Positions 52,699 to 61,995 of a stretch of DNA of 64,000 nt are shown one piece after another. Numbering within the stretch: the first letter of the stretch is position 1; every line of letters begins with the position of its first letter. The DNA comes from an uncultured Mucilaginibacter sp. (lineage in GTDB: Bacteria; Bacteroidota; Bacteroidia; Sphingobacteriales; Sphingobacteriaceae). The position numbers were made by a program, and so were the translations under genes. The notes below the pieces were generated by a model. That model had not been told where the DNA came from and ran no database searches. It saw only the letters and a program-made list of their open reading frames with translations. The stretch is from positions 124,001 through 188,000 of the forward strand of contig NZ_CAMLHX010000001.1 in the NCBI RefSeq assembly GCF_946479965.1. The letters run 5' to 3'.

Positions 52699-53430
52699 CT
52701 AGTCTCTGCTTATATCTCCACTGCCCGATTTAGACTTTGATATACTTTTAGGATTCCCTCTGTAATTAATATCACCCGAGCCTGATAGCTTTGCATTCAG
52801 ACTTCCGGTAGCGTTTACGCTGGCACCGCCCGATCCTACAACTTCAACATAGGTATTAACGGTTTGCAGCTCGCGGGCAGATAAGTCGCCTGAGCCGAAT
52901 AATTTTATTTTAGCGTTTTGTGCACGGCCGGATAACGTGAGGTCGCCCGATCCGTTGAGGGAACACTCAACCGAGGTAGCGGTAATTTTACCGGTAAGAT
53001 CGCCTGATCCGCTCATGGTGACGCGCATATCAGTACTGTTTATTCCTTCTTTAAAATAAACATCGCCAGAGCCTGAAAACTGTATACTGCTAATGTCTCT
53101 GGCTGTGATGTAAACAGCTATCTTTTCGTCGTTAAACAGGTTGCCCCAGTTAGTGTGGCTTTTAGTATAAACGTTTAATACGCCAGCTTTAACTTCGGTA
53201 ATTATGTAAGGTAACAACTTGGCAGGCGCTTCAACCCGTACCGTATTACCTGAACCCTGTTTGATGTAATAATCATATGACCCCGATATGCTGATACCTT
53301 TAAAGTCTGAAACTTTGCGGTCTTCAGTATCTGCAAAACGTGCGTGAGCCGGTTTAACAGGCTTAGCAAATGAGGTGCCTGAGCTTATTAACATAGCTGC
53401 GGCCAATATCAGTTTGAAGTTTATTTTCAT
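52699..53430 (-). CDS. Exported GIN-domain (DUF2807) protein
   Basis: 243 residues with a signal peptide (about 1-22, FAKP). The rest is the head-GIN domain, a right-handed beta-helix-like repeat with SGSGD/GSGD recurring about every 20 residues (IQFSGSGDVYF, MSGSGDLTG, LNGSGDLTL, LFGSGDLSA, LSGSGDINY). This family is common in Bacteroidota, exported, and of unknown function; it is often adhesin-like. It is a tandem duplicate of the broken gene downstream at 51836-52574. Confidence 0.9.
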   Translation of the reverse strand: MKINFKLILAAAMLISSGTSFAKPVKPAHARFADTEDRKVSDFKGISISGSYDYYIKQGSGNTVRVEAPAKLLPYIITEVKAGVLNVYTKSHTNWGNLFNDEKIAVYITARDISSIQFSGSGDVYFKEGINSTDMRVTMSGSGDLTGKITATSVECSLNGSGDLTLSGRAQNAKIKLFGSGDLSARELQTVNTYVEVVGSGGASVNATGSLNAKLSGSGDINYRGNPKSISKSKSGSGDISRD

Positions 53431-53506
53431 AGTTGTTGTTGGTTTTTTATTAGGACGTTGTTACCCATTAAATAGTTACATCAAATTTAAATTTCAGCGC
53501 GGTAGG

Positions 53507-53721
53507 TGATCCAAAAAAAATGCGTTACAGAAAAAAATGAGATAAAGAATTTCGTAATATATTGATTATTAATTAGTTGTATTTTTAACCTGAAACTACT
53601 TTTAAGTCAGTAAAGTTAACTATAAATGTACTATAATATTCTCATTATCAAATAGTTGTGAACTGATAAAATTGACACTTTTTTGGATCATTTTGGATCA
53701 CTTTGGATCACCCTTGGATCA
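53507..53721. repeat. MITE-like element with 12-bp terminal inverted repeats (GGATC word)
   Basis: TGATCCAAAAAA (53507-53518) and TTTTTTGGATCA (53679-53690) are a perfect inverted repeat with TG...CA ends. Three more TTGGATCA words follow at 10, 10 and 11 bp. The core 53591-53624 is 29/34 identical to 17936-17969. It fills most of the 297-bp gap between the GIN gene and the GyrI-like gene, stopping 6 bp after the stop of the latter. Confidence 0.7.
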
Positions 53722-53727
53722 GTGAAT

Positions 53728-54207
53728 TTAGCGCGGTTTTACAGGTATATAGATATCTTCTTCCGAGTCGGGCTCATCATGTTTGTATTTTTCATCCATT
53801 AAAGCAAAATGCGGCCGGTTGTCAATTATATAATCAGAAGCAGGGAACCAAACACCATAAATGTACTGATACGTTTTTGGGCCAGCACTTGCCGGGCCTC
53901 GGTGCGTAAAAACCGCATATTCTCCCGAAGGGATTGTAAGCAGTTCTATACCTGGAGCCTGTTCAGAACTGTCACTAATTTCAACTCCCGCCCATTTTTC
54001 AAATTCATTGGTTGGTTTAAAATCGTCAAAAAAAGCTGATGGGTATACTTCAAGTGAGTAAAACAACGAATTGACCGGGTTTTTTATTTCGGCCCGACGC
54101 GGCATAAAACGTTGCCATAAAAGGCCGGTTTTGTTTTGACTGAATGACATGTTGAGCCTTTGGCCGGCAATTATTTTTGAAGAAATGGTTAGAAATCTAG
54201 GTTGCAT
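53728..54207 (-). CDS. GyrI-like effector-binding domain protein
   Basis: 159 residues, a stand-alone GyrI/AraC-type effector-binding domain. The pattern is KIIAGQRLNMSFSQNKTGLLWQRFMPR at the start, IPSGEYAVFTHRGPA in the middle, and a C-terminal YIYGVWFPASDYIIDNRPHFALMDEKY, with the Glu-type residue that faces the ligand pocket. There is no DNA-binding domain. Such proteins bind hydrophobic cations or act as small-molecule sensors or hydrolases. It ends 6 bp from the GGATC-word element. An esterase gene lies 26 bp further downstream of its start on the same strand. Confidence 0.85.
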   Translation of the reverse strand: MQPRFLTISSKIIAGQRLNMSFSQNKTGLLWQRFMPRRAEIKNPVNSLFYSLEVYPSAFFDDFKPTNEFEKWAGVEISDSSEQAPGIELLTIPSGEYAVFTHRGPASAGPKTYQYIYGVWFPASDYIIDNRPHFALMDEKYKHDEPDSEEDIYIPVKPR

Positions 54208-54233
54208 AACAGTGTATTTAGTAATACAATTAT

Positions 54234-55151
54234 TTATTTAGCTGCCGTTAGCAAACCATTGGTATCCATCCAGCCTTTACACCAATCAAACCAGTTTTCT
54301 TTGCTTTTGCGATTGTTTATGCCGAAGCCGTGGCCACCGGCAGGATAAATATGCATTTCTGACGGCACTTTGTTTTTTACCAGCGCGTCAAAAAACATCA
54401 ACGTGTTTTGTACCGGCACGGTGGTGTCGTCCTGCGCATGGATTATGAATGTCATTGGGGTATTGGCTGTTACTTGTTTTTCGTTCGAATACAGATCAAC
54501 CTTATCCTGGGTAGGGGTGGCGCCGATTAAACCTCTTTTTGAACCGCCATGTGTTAGCTCGCCAAAAGTGATCACCGGATATATCAGTATCATAAAATCC
54601 GGGCGAAGGCTAACGCCTTTATTCTCTATCACAGGTTTATCAAAATGTGTGCCCTCTGTTGAAGCCAGGTGCCCACCAGCCGAAAAGCCCAAAATGCCTA
54701 TGCGATTTGGATTAAGGCCCCACTCCGCAGCGCGCGACCGTACCAAAACCATAGCCGTCTGCGCATCCTGCAGCGGGCCAATGCTTTTATCATTCATTAT
54801 ATCGTCGCTGGGTAAGCGATACTTCAATATAAAAGCGGTAACGCCAATTTTGTTGAATTCTTTTGCAACAGGGTACCCCTCGCCGCTCATAGCTAAAAAG
54901 CCGTAACCGCCACCGGGGCAAATTATTACCGCTGTTCCGTTTGCGGTGCCTTTTTCTGGGATGAAAGGTATAAGGGTAGGCTCGGTTACTTTTGATACGC
55001 TGCCGTTGGCATCCCGCTCAACATAAGTATCGGGACCCTTTTTTGAGTTGGGAACGCCGTTGGGATACAAAGGTATTTGTTTAGCATCCTGCGCATAAGC
55101 AGACACTGCGGAGAATAACAGCAGGCCTGTTATAATTGACTTAACTTTCAT
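54234..55151 (-). CDS. Exported alpha/beta-hydrolase (acetylesterase-like)
   Basis: 305 residues with a signal peptide (about 1-20). The oxyanion motif is CPGGGYGFLAMSGEG (near 77). The nucleophile serine lies in GFSAGGHLAS (near 160), the Asp in IHAQDDTTVPVQN and the His in YPAGGHGFGI. It resembles the acetyl-xylan esterase/polysaccharide deacetylase-like esterases of Bacteroidota, but the natural ester is unknown. It is upstream of the GyrI-like gene and may be co-transcribed with it. Confidence 0.9.
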   Translation of the reverse strand: MKVKSIITGLLLFSAVSAYAQDAKQIPLYPNGVPNSKKGPDTYVERDANGSVSKVTEPTLIPFIPEKGTANGTAVIICPGGGYGFLAMSGEGYPVAKEFNKIGVTAFILKYRLPSDDIMNDKSIGPLQDAQTAMVLVRSRAAEWGLNPNRIGILGFSAGGHLASTEGTHFDKPVIENKGVSLRPDFMILIYPVITFGELTHGGSKRGLIGATPTQDKVDLYSNEKQVTANTPMTFIIHAQDDTTVPVQNTLMFFDALVKNKVPSEMHIYPAGGHGFGINNRKSKENWFDWCKGWMDTNGLLTAAK

Positions 55152-55248
55152 TTTAGTTTTTATTGGTTACAACAAATATAGTAACCAACATCGTTCCGGA
55201 TGTTTTTTAGCCAATAATTAGTAAGAAGAAGATGGCAAAAAGGGCGCT

Positions 55249-55446
55249 TTAATGACTACTACGCACTACCCTAACCAGTTGCCTGTGGCGGCGGGCAGCG
55301 TAATAATCGTTGGTAACTAATATGGCGTGGATAACACCCGGCACCCATAAGCATATTGTTAATATAATACTTAGTATAAACGCGCCGATGCGTCCGGTTG
55401 TTAAAACGGCAAGCGGAGGAAAGATGATGCACAAAAAGTAACGCAT
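55249..55446 (-). CDS. YqaE/Pmp3-family membrane protein
   Basis: 65 residues with two membrane helices. The start MRYFLCIIFPPLAVLTTGRIG and the following LTICLWVPGVIHAILVTNDYY match the Pmp3 proteolipid family. The C-terminal tail is basic (RRHRQLVRVVRSSH). Pmp3 proteins affect membrane potential and ion tolerance. It is a single gene. Confidence 0.92.
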   Translation of the reverse strand: MRYFLCIIFPPLAVLTTGRIGAFILSIILTICLWVPGVIHAILVTNDYYAARRHRQLVRVVRSSH

Positions 55447-55605
55447 AGTATTTGTTTTAAGTTTAGATTAAAGCATTAAGCTGATGTTACAGTTAACAGT
55501 GTGATTTGCTTTTTGATACTAATGTATCACTTACCCGGCAAAATGCAATAAGCTATATTTTCAACTTTTTTCTCTACTTTGGCCCCGAACTACCTATCAT
55601 AAATT

Positions 55606-56451
55606 ATGGGATTAAATTTTATCAAAAGAATCAGGCAGATACGGGATATCCTCAATATTGTTATTGCTCAAAAAAATGTCGATAGGGGTATTCAGGTTGC
55701 ACAATTTTTTTCGGAACATTTACATAACAACCCCAAATACGCTAACAACAAGCGCTTAAATAAAAGCGAGCATCAGGTCTTCTCGCAAAACGGCGAGGAT
55801 GGGATTATACAGGAAATATTTAACAGGATAGGTACCACGAACAAATATTTTGTTGAATTTGGTGTAACTGACGGATTGGAAACTAACTCGTTGTTTTTGC
55901 TTTATAAAGAATGGAAGGGGTTATGGATTGATGGAAATTCTGAGGATATAAAAAAGATCAATGCCCGTTTTAGTGATTTTATTAGGGATGGAAAAATCGC
56001 TGTAAAAGAGCAATTCATTACCGCAGAAAATATTGAGTCGATTTTTAAAAGTGCGGATGTCCCTGTTGACCTCGATTTGTTATCTATCGATATTGATTAT
56101 AACACCTATTACATTTGGGAGGCCATTACTAATTACAGGCCAAGGGTGGTGGCAATTGAATATAATTCTATTTTTCCGCCGGATACTCATTTTGTAGTTA
56201 AATACGATGCTAAACGCATGTGGGATGGCACAACGTATTTTGGTGCTTCGTTACTTGCTTTAGAACAACTTGGTAAGAGCAAGGGGTATAACCTGGTTGG
56301 TTGCGTATTTACAGGCACTAACGCTTTTTTTGTGCGCGAAGATCTCACGGCTGACTTGTTTGAAAAACCGTTTACCGCAGAAAATCATTACGAGCCCAAT
56401 CGAGACTTCCTAAATTACAAAAGCGGGCATCCAAGAGGTCACCGCGCATAA
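55606..56451 (+). CDS. FkbM-like SAM-dependent methyltransferase fold protein
   Basis: 281 residues, no signal peptide. The SQNGEDGIIQEIFNRIGTTNKYFVEFGVTDGLETNS segment (about 62-98) looks like the cofactor-binding start of an FkbM-type methyltransferase. DLDLLSIDIDYNTYYIWEAI (about 150-170) resembles the second acidic motif. FkbM proteins often methylate sugars. Catalytic activity is not established. It is a single gene between divergent and convergent neighbours. Confidence 0.7.
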   Translation: MGLNFIKRIRQIRDILNIVIAQKNVDRGIQVAQFFSEHLHNNPKYANNKRLNKSEHQVFSQNGEDGIIQEIFNRIGTTNKYFVEFGVTDGLETNSLFLLYKEWKGLWIDGNSEDIKKINARFSDFIRDGKIAVKEQFITAENIESIFKSADVPVDLDLLSIDIDYNTYYIWEAITNYRPRVVAIEYNSIFPPDTHFVVKYDAKRMWDGTTYFGASLLALEQLGKSKGYNLVGCVFTGTNAFFVREDLTADLFEKPFTAENHYEPNRDFLNYKSGHPRGHRA

Positions 56452-56474
56452 TTTGCTGCTAAGGGGTGAGATAT

Positions 56475-57395
56475 CTAGATCATGCTATTCCTTTTGATGA
56501 GATAGGATCTTAAAATATCGTAGTAACCATCCTGTATAGCGGCATCAATAATGTCAATATGGTACTGGGCGCATTTCAGTTCCAGTTCTTTGCGGTAATG
56601 CTGTAAAGATGTTTGATACGCCTGGCGGATCTTGCCCGGATGAACTTTTACTTCCTCGCCGCTTTCCATATCAATAAAATGGTGCGGGCGGTTATCAAAA
56701 TTAAAATCCATCTCCTTTTGCTTATCATTCACGTTAAATATAACTACCTCGTGCTTGTTATATTTTAAGTGCTGTATGGCCGCAAAAAGTGCCTGTAATT
56801 TGGTATTATCCATATTATTTTCCAGCATATCACTAAAAATAATAATAAGCGATCGCTGATGCACCTGCTCGGCAACATGGTGCAGTACTTCGGCTATATT
56901 GGTAGCAGTGTTGGTTTTAGGCTCTTTGTACAGTTTTTCCAGTTGGGCATAAAGATAGAAGAGGTGCGTTGAAGCTGATTTAACGTGGCTCATACTATCT
57001 ATTTTATCTGAAAATGTGCACAAGCCAAAAGCATCGCGCTGTTTTTTAAACAAGTACATCAACGAGGCGATGGCATAGATAGAGAATTGCAGCTTATTTA
57101 CTCCCTGCTCCGGGAAATTCATAGATGACGATGAGTCAAGCAATAAATAGCAACGCAGATTTGTTTCCTCTTCAAACTGCTTAACAAACAGCTTGTCGGT
57201 TTTCGCAAAAAGCTTCCAGTCGATATTTTTTACCGACTCGCCGTTGTTATAAAGGCGGTGCTCAGCAAACTCTACCGAGAAGCCGTGAAAAGGACTTTGG
57301 TGCAGGCCCGTAATAAAGCCCTCAACCACCTGCCGTGCAAGCAATTCAAGATTGGCTAACTGCCTTACCTGCTGATCTTCGTTAAGTTGCGACAT
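56475..57395 (-). CDS. DUF58 protein (MoxR-associated)
   Basis: 306 residues from the ATG at 57395 (a TTG at 57416 lies in the trxA terminator hairpin and is rejected). The DUF58 core FVKQFEEETNLRCYLLLDSSSSM carries a VWA-like DxSxS motif. Preceding it are EFAEHRLYNNGESVKNIDWKLFAKTDKL. DUF58 proteins usually sit next to a MoxR ATPase; none is directly adjacent here (only 64 bp of non-coding DNA and trxA lie upstream). The function is thought to be assembly or stress related. Confidence 0.9.
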   Translation of the reverse strand: MSQLNEDQQVRQLANLELLARQVVEGFITGLHQSPFHGFSVEFAEHRLYNNGESVKNIDWKLFAKTDKLFVKQFEEETNLRCYLLLDSSSSMNFPEQGVNKLQFSIYAIASLMYLFKKQRDAFGLCTFSDKIDSMSHVKSASTHLFYLYAQLEKLYKEPKTNTATNIAEVLHHVAEQVHQRSLIIIFSDMLENNMDNTKLQALFAAIQHLKYNKHEVVIFNVNDKQKEMDFNFDNRPHHFIDMESGEEVKVHPGKIRQAYQTSLQHYRKELELKCAQYHIDIIDAAIQDGYYDILRSYLIKRNSMI

Positions 57396-57413
57396 ATAAA
57401 AACTAAAATAAAA

Positions 57414-57452
57414 CAAAAAAAGCGTTACAATTCAATTGTAACGCTTTTTAAA
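57414..57452. terminator. Terminator after trxA
   Basis: AAAAAGCGTTACAATT and AATTGTAACGCTTTTT form a perfect 16-bp stem-like inverted repeat, with A and T runs on the two sides. It separates trxA from the DUF58 gene. Confidence 0.85.
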
Positions 57453-57469
57453 CGAATATTTTATGGCAA

Positions 57470-57790
57470 TTAAGCCAGTTGCTTATCCAGTTTGCCGGCT
57501 AAAACCGATTTTGGAACGGCACCAATTTGTTTATCAACAATTTCGCCGTTTTTAAAGTATAGTAAAGCAGGGATATTGCGAATTCCATATTTCATAGAAA
57601 TACCCGGATTATGGTCAACATTCACTTTCCCTACAACCGCTGTATCAGCGTAATCTTTTGATATTTCTTCTACTACCGGGCCAACCATTCTACAAGGACC
57701 GCACCATTCAGCCCAAAAGTCAACTAATACGGGTTTATCTGATTTAAGCACAAGCTCCTCAAAGTTTGCGTCAGTAATTTCTAAAGCCAT
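57470..57790 (-). CDS. trxA: Thioredoxin
   Basis: 106 residues, the normal length for thioredoxin. The active site is WCGPC (Cys30, Cys33). Asp24 and the cis-proline in GIRNIPAL are also in place. It is cytoplasmic and reduces protein disulfides with thioredoxin reductase. It is a single gene with a terminator 18 bp after the stop. Confidence 0.97.
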   Translation of the reverse strand: MALEITDANFEELVLKSDKPVLVDFWAEWCGPCRMVGPVVEEISKDYADTAVVGKVNVDHNPGISMKYGIRNIPALLYFKNGEIVDKQIGAVPKSVLAGKLDKQLA

Positions 57791-57929
57791 GATATTTAAA
57801 ATTTATGTTCAACAAATATGAGTATTCAAATTGCTTGCCACAAGTGCATTACTGACAAACTGACAAAGAAATTACTAACACGTGTATTATTTATCCACTT
57901 TGATTTTTTGATGACAATGAGGCACCGGA

Positions 57930-58115
57930 TTATACATCGGTATATTTTTCAAGCTCTGAATCTGAAATCATAACATGTCTGACTTTAACACATTTTGCGC
58001 AAAAAAAACTTTTTACCGGCAAAAAGAATAGAAAGAAGTTAAATATCCAAGGAGTTGAAACCCGATAGTGGAACGGTTGTTTGCATTTATGACAACATAA
58101 ATATGGTTTTTGCAT
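57930..58115 (-). CDS. Small zinc-ribbon membrane protein
   Basis: 61 residues. Two cysteine pairs (CCHKC, residues 7-11, and CAKC, residues 39-42) bracket an aromatic hydrophobic stretch (IFNFFLFFLPV). This is a zinc-ribbon split by a membrane-touching segment, a pattern seen in small Bacteroidota proteins of unknown function. The spaced cysteines make chance unlikely. Upstream (58117-58138) is a TATTCTATC-type tandem-word repeat. No promoter is assigned. Confidence 0.6.
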   Translation of the reverse strand: MQKPYLCCHKCKQPFHYRVSTPWIFNFFLFFLPVKSFFCAKCVKVRHVMISDSELEKYTDV

Positions 58116-58299
58116 ACGATAGAATAGATAGAATAGACATCACGCACCTTTTTATCAGCGCAATATTGTTTTAAACAGATACGATATAAAGTATCGCTTG
58201 GTTGTATGGTCGGCAAAAAAGAGTAAGTAAAAAGCACTGACACTAAAATAACACCTTAAAATTATTTTGGTTTTTAAACTTTTTTAAACGGCCGAAAGA

Positions 58300-61200
58300 T
58301 CAATTTAGTACAGCGGGGCTGTTGGTTAATTGGAGTATATCAGCCATCAGGTCATCGCTGGGGTTAACCTTAAACGTTTTTGACGGCATGCTAACTGATA
58401 GGTCTTCATCTTTATATTTTATAACAAACCTAAGGGAGCAGTTTTTTACAGGATATTTTTCGTTGTTAATGTTAACGATATTCTGTATTTCGTTCATTAA
58501 CTGTGCATTTATGGTATTCAGATCAAGGGCCACGGTAACTGATTTGGTCAGTTTATCCCGCATTTCTGACAGCAGGCTCATTGTTGTTATGCGCAGGTCC
58601 CAATTATCCTTTTGCCTGAACTTCTCTTCTATATTTCCTTTAATATGCAGAAAATAGCCATTCACCATTAGGTTCCTGAATTTTACATAATCCTCGCCAA
58701 ACATGGCAAACTCATACGATTCATTGTAGTCTTCCAATACAAATGTCCCAAAGGGTTTGCCGGTCTTGGTCATTTTATGCTGCACATTACCCACCAGGCC
58801 GCCCACGCAAACTTCGCCGCGTTTTTTTAGTTGGGCAAAAGCAGCCATTACGTCATCTCCACCCTCGCCCGAACGCGCTTTTTGCATGTTTTTTAGCTCG
58901 GCGATGGTAGTGTTGCAGTACTTATCCATCTCCAGCTTGTAATTATCCAGCGGGTGCCCGGTTAAATATATGCCAATAACTTCTTTTTCGTATTTAAGCT
59001 TTTCGATCAACGGCCATTCTTCGGCTTCCGGCATAGCAGGCTCAGGGATGTAGGATGCCACCGATCCTCCAAATAACGACGATTGAGAACTACTTTGCGT
59101 ATTTTGATAATCGTTTGAGTATTTAATTAAACGCTCAATGCCTGTTAGCTGCACATTTTCAGACTTTGCAAAAAACTGAGAGCGGTTTAGTTTAAACTCA
59201 TCAAAAGCGCCGCCATATACCAAATTCTCATAGGCTTTACGGTTAACACTCCGGGTGTTAGAGCGTTGCGCGAAATCATACACAGATTTATATGGGCCAC
59301 GTTCATTACGCTCTTCAATAATACTTTCAACCGCTTTTTCTCCCACACCTTTTACGCCCGTCAATCCAAAACGTATAACACCTTTTTTATTAGCCGCGAA
59401 AGCCATATCGCTCTCGTTAATATCCGGCCCAAGCACCTCAACCCCCATACGGCGACACTCTTCCATAAAGAAAGTTATCTTCTCCATATTATTCTGATTG
59501 TTTAAAACCGCGGCCATATATTCAGCAGGATAATGTGCCTTTAAATAAGCCGTTTGATAAGCCACAAAAGCATAGCAGGTAGAGTGCGATTTGTTAAAGG
59601 CATATTGAGCAAAAGCCTTCCAGTCGTTCCATATTTTGGTAAGCTTATCTTTAGGATGACCTTTAGCCAGGGCACCATCCATAAACTGCGCCTCCATTTT
59701 GTTAAGCACTTCTATCTGCTTTTTACCCATTGCTTTACGCAGCACGTCGGCATCACCTTTGCTAAAGCCGGCCAGTTTTTGCGACAAAAGCATCACCTGC
59801 TCCTGGTACACCGTAATACCGTAGGTTTCGCCCAGGTATTCCTCCATATCGGGCACGTCAAATGTTATAGCCTCGCGCCCGTGTTTACGGCTGATAAAGT
59901 TGGGTATATACTCAATAGGCCCGGGGCGGTACAAGGCGTTCATGGCTATCAAATCCTCGAACTTATCGGGTTTAAGGTCGCGCAGGTACATTTGCATGCC
60001 GTCACTTTCAAACTGGAACGTGCCGTTGGTATCGCCGCGCTGATAAAGTTCAAAAGTTGTTTGGTCATCAAGCGGAATGGTATCAATATCTATTTCAACG
60101 CCGTGATTTTGTTTAATTAACCGTAATGCATCTTTAAGGATGGTAAGCGTTTTAAGGCCTAAAAAGTCCATCTTTATTACGCCTGCATCTTCAATAACCC
60201 GTCCGTCATATTGTGTAACCAACAGATCTGAGTCTTTCGCGGTTGCTACCGGAACAATGTCTGTCAAATCATATGGGGCAATGATAATACCTGCCGCATG
60301 CACACCTGTATTACGTACAGAACCTTCCAGCTTTTCCGCTTCCCGTAATACAATGCCTTTCAAATCAGTTGATTTGTAGATCTGTTGCAGCTCCGGTACC
60401 TGTTCAATGGCGGTTTTAAGGTTGATGCCCAAGGTTTCAGGTACCAGTTTTTTCAGCGCGGTAACATCAGACAAAGGCATATCCAACACCCTGCCCACAT
60501 CCTGTATACTGGTACGCGCGGCCATAGAACCGTAGGTGATGATCTGCGCCACCTGGTTTTTTCCGTATTTATCAACCACATAGTCAATCACCTTCTGCCG
60601 GCCGGCATCGTCAAAGTCCGTATCAATATCGGGCATCGACTTTCGGTCGGGGTTAAGGAATCTCTCAAACAGCAGGTTATATTTTATCGGGTCGATATTG
60701 GTGATACCAATGCAATAAGCAACCACTGATCCCGCCGCCGAACCACGCCCCGGACCGATGAATACGCCCATATCTCGCCCGGCTTTTATGAAGTCGGCTA
60801 CAATTAAAAAGTAACCGGCAAAACCCATGGTGCGCACCGTGAATAACTCAAAGTTGATGCGCTCTTCTATCTCGGCCGTAAGGTCATGATAGCGTTCGGC
60901 AGCGCCTTTAAACGTAAGGTGCTTCAGGTACTCCCACTGGTTCAGTGTATCCGAGTCAGGAGTACTTTCACTGTGTATTTTAAACTCGTTGGGGATAACG
61001 AAGTTGGGCAACAAAATATCCCGCTTTAACTTCAATACCTCAACTTTGTCTACAATTTCGTTGGTATTATCTAATGATTCGGGCAGGTCATGAAACAGCT
61101 TGCCCATTTCGTCCTGCGTTTTAAAATAGAACTGGTCGTTAGGGAAACCAAACCTGTAGCCTTTACCGCCTTCTTCATCGGTAGCGATAGGTGTGCTTTG

Positions 61201-61890
61201 CATATCGCCGGTGTTTACACAAAGCAAAATATCATGCGCGTTGGAGTCCTGCTGATCCACATAGTGCGAATCGTTAGAGCAGATCACCTTTACATTATAT
61301 TTTTTAGCAAATTTAAGGAGTACGTTGTTGATGATCTCCTGCTCGGGTATGGCATGGCGTTGCAGCTCTATGTAATAGTCTTCGCCAAAAATATCCAGCC
61401 ACCATTTAAATTCTTCTTCTGCTTCCGCCTCACTTTTTTTAAGGATGGCTTGCGGTACCGACGCACCGATGCAGCAGGTGGTAGCAATAAGTCCCTTATG
61501 ATATTTTAGGATGAGTTCTTTATCAATACGTGGCCATTTGCTATACAAACCCTCCATATAACCCAATGAGCATAGCTTCACCAGGTTTTTATACCCTTCC
61601 GGGTTTTTAGCAAGCAAAAGTTGGTGGCAGCGTACATCCTTTTTCTCTTTGGTAAATTGCTTTTTATGGCGATCCTCCACCACGTAAAACTCGCAGCCCA
61701 CAATAGGTTTAACGTTGTGTTTTCCCGCCTCGGCCACAAACTTAAACACGCCAAACATGTTACCATGGTCGGTAATGGCCAGCGCTTTCATTCCATCCGC
61801 AGCTGCTTTTTTATACAGCTTGGATATGTCGGCGGCGCCGTCTAATAACGAAAACTGGGTGTGTACGTGTAAATGTGAAAACTCTGGCAT
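58300..61890 (-). CDS. dnaE: DNA polymerase III alpha subunit
   Basis: 1196 residues. The N-terminal PHP domain begins HLHVHTQFSLLDG (residues 6-18). The catalytic palm carries PDIDTDF at 420-426 with two metal aspartates. FNKSHSTCYAFVAYQTAYLKAHYP (near 760) is in the fingers region. An OB-fold covers about 990-1090. It is the replicative polymerase, DnaE1 type. It is a single gene, with TAAATTTG 44 bases upstream. The SemiSWEET gene lies upstream in the same direction. Confidence 0.97.
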   Translation of the reverse strand: MPEFSHLHVHTQFSLLDGAADISKLYKKAAADGMKALAITDHGNMFGVFKFVAEAGKHNVKPIVGCEFYVVEDRHKKQFTKEKKDVRCHQLLLAKNPEGYKNLVKLCSLGYMEGLYSKWPRIDKELILKYHKGLIATTCCIGASVPQAILKKSEAEAEEEFKWWLDIFGEDYYIELQRHAIPEQEIINNVLLKFAKKYNVKVICSNDSHYVDQQDSNAHDILLCVNTGDMQSTPIATDEEGGKGYRFGFPNDQFYFKTQDEMGKLFHDLPESLDNTNEIVDKVEVLKLKRDILLPNFVIPNEFKIHSESTPDSDTLNQWEYLKHLTFKGAAERYHDLTAEIEERINFELFTVRTMGFAGYFLIVADFIKAGRDMGVFIGPGRGSAAGSVVAYCIGITNIDPIKYNLLFERFLNPDRKSMPDIDTDFDDAGRQKVIDYVVDKYGKNQVAQIITYGSMAARTSIQDVGRVLDMPLSDVTALKKLVPETLGINLKTAIEQVPELQQIYKSTDLKGIVLREAEKLEGSVRNTGVHAAGIIIAPYDLTDIVPVATAKDSDLLVTQYDGRVIEDAGVIKMDFLGLKTLTILKDALRLIKQNHGVEIDIDTIPLDDQTTFELYQRGDTNGTFQFESDGMQMYLRDLKPDKFEDLIAMNALYRPGPIEYIPNFISRKHGREAITFDVPDMEEYLGETYGITVYQEQVMLLSQKLAGFSKGDADVLRKAMGKKQIEVLNKMEAQFMDGALAKGHPKDKLTKIWNDWKAFAQYAFNKSHSTCYAFVAYQTAYLKAHYPAEYMAAVLNNQNNMEKITFFMEECRRMGVEVLGPDINESDMAFAANKKGVIRFGLTGVKGVGEKAVESIIEERNERGPYKSVYDFAQRSNTRSVNRKAYENLVYGGAFDEFKLNRSQFFAKSENVQLTGIERLIKYSNDYQNTQSSSQSSLFGGSVASYIPEPAMPEAEEWPLIEKLKYEKEVIGIYLTGHPLDNYKLEMDKYCNTTIAELKNMQKARSGEGGDDVMAAFAQLKKRGEVCVGGLVGNVQHKMTKTGKPFGTFVLEDYNESYEFAMFGEDYVKFRNLMVNGYFLHIKGNIEEKFRQKDNWDLRITTMSLLSEMRDKLTKSVTVALDLNTINAQLMNEIQNIVNINNEKYPVKNCSLRFVIKYKDEDLSVSMPSKTFKVNPSDDLMADILQLTNSPAVLN

Positions 61891-61933
61891 ATAATAAACT
61901 CGCTGTATCTCCGTCCCTCTAATCGGTGGTATA

Positions 61934-61941
61934 CAAATTTA
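61934..61941 (-). promoter_or_regulatory. -7 element TAAATTTG for dnaE
   Basis: A perfect TAnnTTTG on the minus strand, with a leader of about 36 nt. Confidence 0.5.
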
Positions 61942-61995
61942 TTAAAAAAGTGGTAGGTGGGGCCTGATGTTGAAAAAAAGGCCCAGGCGGAATAA

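Noticed and set aside
53683..53721. CRISPR array
   Set aside because: Units are 10-11 bp with no spacers, and no cas genes are near.
58013..58243. 76-codon minus-strand frame overlapping the zinc-ribbon gene
   Set aside because: The overlapping frame has no conserved cysteine pattern and its start lies in AT-rich spacer; the 61-codon frame is more convincing.
59554..60120. 188-codon plus-strand open frame over dnaE
   Set aside because: Antisense shadow of the polymerase gene.
61959..61983. GGGCCT...AGGCCC as a terminator of the SemiSWEET gene
   Set aside because: The pairing is short, the loop is A-rich, and the T run is inside the loop instead of after the stem.
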